Shown: piece after piece, positions 28,301 to 33,829 of the stretch | How positions within the stretch are numbered: position 1 is the first letter of the stretch | Layout: the number at the start of each line of letters is the position of its first letter | The notes under the pieces: model-generated | What the model saw: only the letters and a program-made list of their open reading frames with translations | The model's database searches: none | What the model was told of the DNA's origin: nothing | Source of the DNA: a virus | DNA: 40,498 bases | Strand: one strand, 5' to 3' | IMG/VR virus record: IMGVR_UViG_3300037070_006168 | Coordinates: 1 to 40,498 of that record | Made by a program: the position numbers and the translations under genes

Positions 28301-30933
28301 CCTCGACGTTCGCGCTGACCACTCGCCACGCGCTCACCTTCGCGAGCAGCGGCACCTCGACGAGTCTGTTCGACCCTGGCCGGCGCGCCGCCGCCTCGTT
28401 CGCGAGCAGCGGCAGCGGCACGAGCATCTTCGCGCGCGTCGCGGTCCGAGCTCTGGCGCTCACGAGCCTCTCCGCATCGACTTCGACGTTCGCCGCGACC
28501 ACGCGCCGCGCCACGCAATTCTCGAGCGGAGGCATCGGGTCGAGCATGTTCGGCCTGCGCCTGCTCGCGCGTCTCGCGTTCACTTCGGCCGGCGTCGGCA
28601 CGAGCAGCTTCGTCGGCGTGCCGCTCATCACCGTCCACCTGACGAGCATTGGCGGCTCGACGAGCGTGTTCGCGCTGAGTCGCCGCCGAGCGCTACGCAT
28701 CGACTCGCTCGGCGTCGGCACGACCAGCTTCGCGATCGCCGTGCGTCGCCGCGTCACGTTCGCGAGCGCCGGCTCGTCGTCGAGCAGCTTCGTGCTGCGC
28801 GGGCAGCGAGCCGGCGTCATCTTCGTCGCCTGTCACGACCCGAAGTCCGGCACGTGGAGCAGCGCGACGACGAGCTTCGTGCCCGAGGTTCTGAGCGGCG
28901 CGACGGGCGGCGGCGTAGAGACGAGCGCGAGCGGCAGCGCGAGCAGCGAGCCGACGGCCGATACCGTGCCGGTGCTGGGCGGGAATCCGCAGGGAGTGCT
29001 GCCGCCGAGGCCGGGCGCTCTCGGCGGCGTGTTCGCGAGTCACGGCACCTCGACCAGCGTGTTCGCGGCGTCTCGCATCCTGGCGCGCGCGTTCACGAGC
29101 ACAGGCATCGGCGCGAGCGTGTTCGGCGCGTCGCTGCGCCGGGCGAGCGTGTTCGCGTCGAGCGGTAGCGGCTCGACGACGTTCGCCGCGACGCGCCGCC
29201 GCGCGGCCTCGTTCGCGAGCGCCGGGCAGGCGACGAGCAGCTTCGCAGCGGCGCGCGTACGGGCTGCTGCGTTCGCTTCGAGCGGTACGGGCACGACGAG
29301 CCTCACGGCGACGCTCAGGCGCGCAGCGGCGCTTACAAGCCTCGGCGCGTCGGCGAGCGTCTTCGCGCCGGCAGTGCGTCGCGCGGCCTCGTTCGCGAGC
29401 GTCGGCGACTCGTCGAGCGTCTTCGAGTTGGAGAAGGCCGGCGCCGCGTCTCTCAGGAGCCACGGCGACTCGACGAGCATCTTCCTGCCGGTGCTCGTGC
29501 GCGCCGCAGCGCTCACGAGTACCGGCTCTTCGACGAGCGTCTTCGCGCCGACCCGCTACGCCGCCGCCGCGTTCGCCTCGGCGGGGACGAGCGCCTCGAT
29601 GTTTGCGCGGCTCATCCCGCCACGCGCATTCGCGAGCAGCGGCGGCTCGACGAGCGTATTCGCGGCGTCCGTGCGGCGCGCGGCGAGCCTCACGAGCGCG
29701 GGAACGAGCACGAGCACCTTCCAGCCGACCCGGCTGCGCGCCGCAGCGTTTACGAGCGCGGGCGCGTCGGCCTCGACGTGGGCGGCGGCGAGCGTGCGCG
29801 CCGCCGCGTTCGCCTCGGCGGGCACGGCGACCTCGACGTTCGACCTGAAGCGCGCGAAGCCCGCCACGTTCAGCAGCACCGGCACGAGCACGAGCACGTG
29901 GAGCGCCGCGCGCTACCGCGCCGCGAGCTTCACGAGCGCCGGATCGAGCGCCTCGACGTTCGCCGCCGCGCGTTACCGCGTCGCCGCGTTCTCGTCGGCA
30001 GGCGGCTCGACGAGCAGCTTCGCGCTGAAGCGCGCGAAGCCCGCCGCGTTCACCTCGACGGGCACGAGCGCCTCGACGTTCGCGCGGCGCGTCCCCGACC
30101 GCACCTTTACGAGCACGGGCTCGGCGACGAGCGTGTTCGACCTCAAGCGCGCGAAGCCGGCAGCGTTCACGAGCACGGGCACCTCGACCTCGACGTGGGC
30201 AGGAGCCCGAGCGCGCGCCGCCGCGTTCGCCTCGACTGGCACTTCGACGAGCGTCTTCGCGCGGCTCGTGCCGTCGCGCACGCTGACGAGCACGGGCACC
30301 TCGACCAGCGTGTTCGCAGCCGTGCGCTACCGCGCCGCCGCGTTCACGAGCACCGGCCTCTCGACGAGCATTTTCGCTCGGCGCGTCCCCGACCGCACCT
30401 TCACCTCGACGGGCACGAGCACGAGCATCTTCGACCTCAAGCGCGCGAAGCCCGCCACGTTTACCAGCAGCGGCACGAGCGCCTCGACCTGGGCCGGCGT
30501 GCGCCTGCGCGCCGCCGCGTTCACGAGCACCGGCACCTCCACGAGCGTCTTCGCCCGCCTCATCCCGAGCCGCACGTTTACGAGCAGCGGGTCGAGCGCG
30601 AGCACGTTCGCGGCCGTGCGCCGCCGCGCCGCCGCGTTCACCTCGGCGGGGACGAGCACGAGCGTCTTCGCCCGACTCGTCCCGAGCCGCACCTTCACGA
30701 GCACGGGCGGCTCGACCTCGACGTTCGCCGCCGTGCGCTACCGTGCGGCCTCGCTCGCCTCGACCGGCACGAGCGCCTCGACGTTCGCGCCGACCCGCTA
30801 CCGCGCAGGCGCCTTCACGAGCACCGGCACTTCGACGAGCGTGTTCGCGCGGGACGTGATCCTCGGCGGACCGCAGGTCGCGTTCACGAACCGGCCGGTG
30901 CGCTGGAACCAGCGCGTGCGACGGCTCCGGTAG
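25312..30933 (+). CDS. Giant Ser/Thr-rich repeat protein, putative tail fibre (1873 aa)
   Basis: ATG 25312. Residues 1-224 are a beta-rich jelly-roll-like head domain. A tandem repeat of 19-20 residues then runs almost to the C-terminus, near 68 copies, with the approximate consensus AAFTSTGTSTSVFAxxRxRA. It is interrupted by a LamG-like domain (about 343-527) and a linker of roughly 70 residues (1169-1240, with CHDPKSGTWSSATTS and a Pro/Gly-rich stretch). The last 25 residues are basic (RWNQRVRRLR). Every unit has an aromatic or Leu at position 3, Gly at 7, Ser/Thr at 8-12 and an aromatic near 13, a pattern that suits a beta-solenoid. It lies in the fibre region. Adhesin or fibre function is inferred from size and place. 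Confidence 0.8.
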   Translation: MATVTLVQDKGNANVGTQKATPPTWDTTPTSGNLLVLLGSEVNITNGTWPTTPTGWTAIPNNAFNHYTAGIGSVNGGYYRIADGTANDQPGQYGESSSTQDWVTYLFEFNSTTGWINPPIDKETHSAASSTAGTSKAAVTTATLTQAEELVVAFCTTEIAVTSLTFGSISITIDRPATTNGKLWSAWIKVTATTAIATTASWTTSARGCVRLLTFKCAAGGGPIDRTFTSTGTSTSVFARKVPDRTLTSTGTSTSVFARKVPSRTFTSAGTSTSVMTPVKGPSFVSNGTSTSVFARLVPSRTLTSSGSSASTFAAARRLARTFTSTGIGTTAFLPSYAKPPTSSVLDSFNAGATQSLVARTGWFGVNPNGSFASLKTDAAPTYASNVSGAETLDVWDARFADEQEVMVTFGGVVGGFFWLWVRQNLSLTNGYFLYCDSGGYSEVWKRVNGVNTFIVAGSKPSAFVTGDQVALQAIGTTVSAWYKSGAGAWTEFIDTSDATHVFGYIGVQTPLSVTTRFDAFSGGSRGPTHSTFFPSGGSGESTFSAELFVPPWAWVSTGDSTSDFVPEHWSATTFTSSGSSTSTFAPGRQRASTFASAGASTSTFAPVANPGFVSDGLGTSTFSAVVRRAGVFASVGSSTSIWSAQRGRSAAFASSGSSASTWSATRRRAAAFTSVGSSTSVLRPTTLAFESLGDSTSTFEPHRHRPAALTSIGVGTSDFDATRRFARTFASSGSSTSVFDAARRRALAFTSNGSSASAFVLGARRVAAFSSSGSSTSTFSMVRTKPASLVSAGASSTTFSALRARAVAFTSSGGSTTILVAARRRAAALTSTGTSTSDFDALGARRVTLTSAGGSTTAFVLHAVRVALFASAGGSASSFAPSTQRVAAFSSAGTSTTTLAGVRHRAASFTSTGGSTTTALPARLRASSLTSVGGSTSTFSAVSRLAAAFTSVGVGTSVYALVVRRVAAFASAGGSTSSFAPRALARLALTSAGLSTSTFALTTRHALTFASSGTSTSLFDPGRRAAASFASSGSGTSIFARVAVRALALTSLSASTSTFAATTRRATQFSSGGIGSSMFGLRLLARLAFTSAGVGTSSFVGVPLITVHLTSIGGSTSVFALSRRRALRIDSLGVGTTSFAIAVRRRVTFASAGSSSSSFVLRGQRAGVIFVACHDPKSGTWSSATTSFVPEVLSGATGGGVETSASGSASSEPTADTVPVLGGNPQGVLPPRPGALGGVFASHGTSTSVFAASRILARAFTSTGIGASVFGASLRRASVFASSGSGSTTFAATRRRAASFASAGQATSSFAAARVRAAAFASSGTGTTSLTATLRRAAALTSLGASASVFAPAVRRAASFASVGDSSSVFELEKAGAASLRSHGDSTSIFLPVLVRAAALTSTGSSTSVFAPTRYAAAAFASAGTSASMFARLIPPRAFASSGGSTSVFAASVRRAASLTSAGTSTSTFQPTRLRAAAFTSAGASASTWAAASVRAAAFASAGTATSTFDLKRAKPATFSSTGTSTSTWSAARYRAASFTSAGSSASTFAAARYRVAAFSSAGGSTSSFALKRAKPAAFTSTGTSASTFARRVPDRTFTSTGSATSVFDLKRAKPAAFTSTGTSTSTWAGARARAAAFASTGTSTSVFARLVPSRTLTSTGTSTSVFAAVRYRAAAFTSTGLSTSIFARRVPDRTFTSTGTSTSIFDLKRAKPATFTSSGTSASTWAGVRLRAAAFTSTGTSTSVFARLIPSRTFTSSGSSASTFAAVRRRAAAFTSAGTSTSVFARLVPSRTFTSTGGSTSTFAAVRYRAASLASTGTSASTFAPTRYRAGAFTSTGTSTSVFARDVILGGPQVAFTNRPVRWNQRVRRLR
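25987..30856 (+). repeat. About 68 tandem ~60-bp coding repeats in three blocks
   Basis: The DNA repeats with a 57-60 bp period in blocks 25987-26340, 26893-28815 and 29032-30856. Units of 20 residues end in 'RYRA/RRRA'; units of 19 residues end in 'ARLVPS' or 'ARRVPD'; a third type ends 'DLKRAKP'. Copies near the 3' end are most alike (many FTSTGTSTSVFA), while those in the middle block are more diverged, which suggests recent expansion at the 3' side. Confidence 0.85.
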
Positions 30934-30936
30934 CCT
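30931..30936 (+). promoter_or_regulatory. -10-like hexamer with leaderless start
   Basis: TAGCCT includes the TAG stop of the repeat protein and is followed by 7 nt and ATG 30944, which has no Shine-Dalgarno. It fits a leaderless promoter; no -35 was seen. Confidence 0.4.
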
Positions 30937-30943
30937 TGCGCGT

Positions 30944-32041
30944 ATGACGATCAACCTGTTCGTCGGCAATACGGCGCCGAGCGTGACCGACACGCTGCGG
31001 CAGACCGACTCCAGCGGCGCGCTCGCGGCCATCGACCTCGCGGGAGTGACCGTCTCGTTCCGCCTCCGCTCGCGGTTCAGCGGCGTCGGCGACCCGCCGC
31101 TGATCGACGCGCCGGCCGTCGTCGTCTCCGCGCCCGCCGGCCAGGTGCGGTACGACTGGGCGCTGGCCGACACTACGACCGCGATCGACTCCAGTCCCGG
31201 ACCGTACCTCGCGTGGTGGCATCTCGACTTCGGCGCCGGCATCCTGCTCGACACGTTCGAGTTCCCCGTCGAGTTCTGGTCGCACGAGTCTCGCCGCTCG
31301 ATCGGGCCATGCACGGATTGGTGCTCGACGCAGGACGTAGTGGCTTGCTTCGACGACGTGACGCCCGACTCGTGCCTCACGAGCGCGGTGACGATGGCGA
31401 GCGAGCTGCTGTACGAGCTGAGCGGCCGACTGTTCCAGGGCTGGTGCCAGAGCGTGATCCGGCCCTGCGCTCGCGGCGGCTGCGGCATGCAGATCCTCAG
31501 CCGAGGGCACATCGTTTCGTGGCACGGCTATTCGTGGCACGACGAGCACGGCGACGTGTGCTCGTGCGGCTACGAGCAGACCATCACGCTGCCCGGCTGG
31601 GCGCAGCGCGTCGTCGAGGTCATGATCGGCGGCGAGGTCATCCCCTCGACGAGTTACCGCCTCGACCCGGACGGCACGCTGTTCCGCACGGACGGCGGCG
31701 CGTGGCCGGTCTGCCAGAACATGAGCCTGGACGGCGACGCGGCCGGCGCGTTCCAGGTCACGTACGCGCACGGCCTCGACCCGACGGAGCTAGGACGCCG
31801 AGCGGCGGCGCAGCTCGCGCGCGAGTTCTGGCTGGCCTGCAACTCGCGTGCCTGCCGGCTGCCGGCCGGCGTCGTGCAGATCGTGCGGCAGGGAGTTACG
31901 ATCACTCGCGCCGCGACGCTCTTCGCCGACGGCGCGACGGGACTGGAGATGGTGGACGCGTTCCTCGCCGGGTACGCCGAGAAGGACGCGACGCTCGTGA
32001 TGAGCCCAGAAACGATGACGACCTCTCGGAGGACTGCCTGA
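30944..32041 (+). CDS. Head-to-tail adaptor with N-terminal BppU-like domain
   Basis: 365 aa from ATG 30944. Residues 1-118 resemble the Ig-like N-terminal domain of baseplate upper proteins (INLFVGNTAPSVTDTLRQTD, IDLAGVTVSFRLRSR, VRYDWALADT). From about 128, the sequence fits the head-to-tail adaptor of actinobacteriophages: SELLYELSGRLFQGWCQSVI, the cysteine cluster RPCARGGCG and CSCGYEQTITLPGWAQRVVE, GGAWPVCQNM and CRLPAGVVQIVRQGVT. The adaptor docks under the portal. The fusion is unusual. The order (after the fibre genes) is also unusual for connectors. Confidence 0.75.
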   Translation: MTINLFVGNTAPSVTDTLRQTDSSGALAAIDLAGVTVSFRLRSRFSGVGDPPLIDAPAVVVSAPAGQVRYDWALADTTTAIDSSPGPYLAWWHLDFGAGILLDTFEFPVEFWSHESRRSIGPCTDWCSTQDVVACFDDVTPDSCLTSAVTMASELLYELSGRLFQGWCQSVIRPCARGGCGMQILSRGHIVSWHGYSWHDEHGDVCSCGYEQTITLPGWAQRVVEVMIGGEVIPSTSYRLDPDGTLFRTDGGAWPVCQNMSLDGDAAGAFQVTYAHGLDPTELGRRAAAQLAREFWLACNSRACRLPAGVVQIVRQGVTITRAATLFADGATGLEMVDAFLAGYAEKDATLVMSPETMTTSRRTA

Positions 32042-32301
32042 TGCCCGACGATCCCCGCCACCCGCACCTCGGGAAAGGCTACGCCTGGGAGGGCGGCGCG
32101 GACATGGCCGCCCGGCCGCAGAGCGTCAACCCGGCGACGCATACAATGACCAGCGCCGGTGGCGCCGCTGAGGTCACGATGCTGCCCGGCCGGGCGCTGG
32201 AGGAGATGGGCATCGACGAGCTGCGCAAACGCGCGAAGGCGCGCGGCATCCCTTACTCCGGCTTGAAGAAGGCCGCGCTCGTCAAGGCGCTACGTGACTG
32301 A
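32041..32301 (+). CDS. Small protein with SAP/HeH-like C-terminal domain
   Basis: 86 aa from ATG 32041 (TGATG junction; CGGAGG upstream). The first 50 residues are disordered-looking. The last 35 (LEEMGIDELRKRAKARGIPY, then SGLKKAALVKAL) form a helix-extended loop-helix of the SAP/Rho-N type, which often binds DNA or RNA. Similar small proteins lie beside head-tail connector genes in other phages. Confidence 0.7.
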   Translation: MPDDPRHPHLGKGYAWEGGADMAARPQSVNPATHTMTSAGGAAEVTMLPGRALEEMGIDELRKRAKARGIPYSGLKKAALVKALRD

Positions 32302-32836
32302 CCGCGACTCGCTCTACGAGGTCGCGCTGGAGCTGCTCACCGCGAGCGCCGCGATCCTCGCGACGACGAGCGGCGGCGCTCCGACGAACCGGCTCGTCGT
32401 TCACGGCCTGCCGGCGTTCGACTGCTGCGACTCGCTGTTCGTGAGCGTCGGGACGCTCTCGTACGACTCGCTGATGCGCCAGCCGCCCGGCGGCGCGCCC
32501 GGCAGCATGCGCGCGTCGCAGATGCCGGTCGTGCCGATCGTGCCGCTGACCGTCACGGCGCTGCGCTGCGTCAGTCGGCAGGCGATGCCCGAGGGCGGCT
32601 TGGCGATCCGCGCGGCCGACGCGGACGCGATCCAGACCGACGCGCGCGCGGTCTACGCCGACGGTTGGAGCCTGCTCTGCGGCCTGTACCACGCGCACAA
32701 GGACGGCTCGCTGTTCGCCGACTACCCCTGCCGCGTGAGCGAGGTCGGCGCCGTCATCCCCGTCGCGCCCGAGGGCGGCTGCCTCGGCTGGGCCGTCGTC
32801 GTGACCGTGACCCTCGACGGCTTCACTCCGGCCTGA
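32294..32836 (+). CDS. Putative neck/tail terminator protein
   Basis: 180 aa from GTG 32294, overlapping the previous gene by 8 nt. The block RLVVHGLPAFDCCDSLFVSVG, then ADAIQTDARAVYADGWSLLC and GWAVVVTVTLDGF matches the tail-terminator or neck proteins encoded between adaptor and tail-chaperone genes in actinobacteriophages. No catalytic motif is visible. It is placed by synteny and by this resemblance. Confidence 0.62.
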   Translation: MTDRDSLYEVALELLTASAAILATTSGGAPTNRLVVHGLPAFDCCDSLFVSVGTLSYDSLMRQPPGGAPGSMRASQMPVVPIVPLTVTALRCVSRQAMPEGGLAIRAADADAIQTDARAVYADGWSLLCGLYHAHKDGSLFADYPCRVSEVGAVIPVAPEGGCLGWAVVVTVTLDGFTPA

Positions 32837-33138
32837 TGCTGAAGTTCCACGAGGGCGAGCTGGCGCTGCTCTTGAAGAGCGAGGGCGGGCCGACCGGCAG
32901 GTTCATGGCGACGCTCGCGGCGAAGGTCGAGACGGCCGCGAAGGCGCGCTGCCCCGTCAAGACCGGCCGGCTTCGCTCGTCGATCAATCATCGCGTCGAG
33001 ACGAGCGGGAAGGGAATCGTCGCGATCATCGGAACGAACGTGGAGTACGCGATCTACGTCCACGAAGGCACGCGGTACATGACCGGCCGGCCGTTCCTCG
33101 TGGACGGCCTCCATGCCGTCGCCGGGTCGCGTGGCTAG
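32836..33138 (+). CDS. HK97 gp10-like tail completion protein
   Basis: 100 aa from ATG 32836 (TGATG junction). AKVETAAKARCPVKTGRLRS, then IIGTNVEYAIYVHEGTRYM and GRPFLVDGL are hallmarks of the HK97-gp10 neck/tail-joining family. It acts at the head-tail interface. The stop TAG at 33136-33138 is part of a TAGACT hexamer. Confidence 0.82.
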   Translation: MLKFHEGELALLLKSEGGPTGRFMATLAAKVETAAKARCPVKTGRLRSSINHRVETSGKGIVAIIGTNVEYAIYVHEGTRYMTGRPFLVDGLHAVAGSRG

Positions 33139-33141
33139 ACT
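33136..33141 (+). promoter_or_regulatory. Possible -10 hexamer TAGACT overlapping a stop codon
   Basis: TAGACTCGCGG lies 26 nt before ATG 33168, which has GAAGGAG as ribosome site. It is the fourth TAGACTCG copy at a gene junction; no -35 was seen. It may give extra transcription of the tail chaperone and tape-measure genes. Confidence 0.35.
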
Positions 33142-33167
33142 CGCGGGTATTACCGAGAAGGAGTGAC

Positions 33168-33665
33168 ATGGCACCGAAGGATTTCAACGCTGCGCGTGTG
33201 CAGCGCGCGACGAGCGAGCGGCGCTTCGAGCTGGGCCCGTACACGCTCGCGCGCCGAGTGAGCGTCCCGCCGGAGGCCGTCGTCGGCTTCCAGCAGGCCG
33301 TGACCGACGCGCAGGGCGACGACTCGCTGGCGCTCGCAGCGATGGAGAAAACGATCCGCGCGCTGTGCGAGCCGAACGCGATCTTCACCGAGACGGGCGA
33401 CCCGATCAGCTTCGAGGATGCCTGGCACGCGATGCGTAGCGACGGCGACGAGTACGGCCCGCTCGACGTGCGCGACCTCGGCGACGTGGTGGAGTGGCTC
33501 GTGGAGGGAGTCACCGAGCGCCCTACCCAGCAGCCACCCGCCTCGCCGGATGGCTCGCCGATCCCGCCAACTGGAATGACCTCGACGGAAGACTCACCCT
33601 CGCCGGCTCCAGCCTTGACGCTCTCGACGCCCGACGGAGTATCAACGCGGTCTACGCCTGCCTGA
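33168..33665 (+). CDS. Tail assembly chaperone (gpG-like)
   Basis: 165 aa from ATG 33168 with a strong ribosome site. PKDFNAARVQRATSERRFEL, then PEAVVGFQQAVTDAQGDDSL, LALAAMEKTIRAL and LGDVVEWLVEGVTERPTQQP are typical of gpG-like tail chaperones, which bind the tape measure. The C-terminal 45 residues are Ser/Thr/Pro-rich and look disordered, as usual after the slippage point. The gene overlaps an open -1 frame (33494-33829), so a longer frameshifted product is expected. Confidence 0.8.
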   Translation: MAPKDFNAARVQRATSERRFELGPYTLARRVSVPPEAVVGFQQAVTDAQGDDSLALAAMEKTIRALCEPNAIFTETGDPISFEDAWHAMRSDGDEYGPLDVRDLGDVVEWLVEGVTERPTQQPPASPDGSPIPPTGMTSTEDSPSPAPALTLSTPDGVSTRSTPA

Positions 33666-33829
33666 CGGAAGGCCGGGATAAGAAGGAGCTGGCGAAGTTC
33701 GACCGCGACCTCTTGCGGCCGCTACCGACGCGGCGAAGCGGTCCCGGTAGAGTGAGCGCGTCGAACGGTCGGCAAAGCGGGATCGCGGAGATGATCAGCA
33801 TGATGCAGCACGCGCGAGGCGGCGGCTGA
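33494..33829 (+). CDS. Frameshift extension of the tail assembly chaperone (gpGT-like)
   Basis: This frame is -1 relative to 33168-33665 and has no ribosome site of its own; GTG 33494 is only where the open frame can be extended to. The product AATRLAGWLADPANWNDLDG, then DALDARRSINAVYACL is the globular T domain expected after gpG. Slippage could occur near GGAGGGA (33503-33509) or CCCT (33521-33524); neither is a classic heptamer. The frame ends directly before the tape measure start. The fusion would be about 220 residues. Confidence 0.72.
   Translation: MARGGSHRAPYPAATRLAGWLADPANWNDLDGRLTLAGSSLDALDARRSINAVYACLTEGRDKKELAKFDRDLLRPLPTRRSGPGRVSASNGRQSGIAEMISMMQHARGGG

Noticed and set aside
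25987-30856. CRISPR array
   Set aside because: The periodic repeats are in-frame coding units of 57-60 bp with gradual divergence and no unique spacers.
28693-31512. 939-codon open frame on the minus strand opposite the repeat protein and adaptor
   Set aside because: Its product is low-complexity Arg/Ala/Gly sequence that mirrors the coding repeats; such shadow frames arise from the high GC and codon bias. It has no ribosome site and crosses two real genes.
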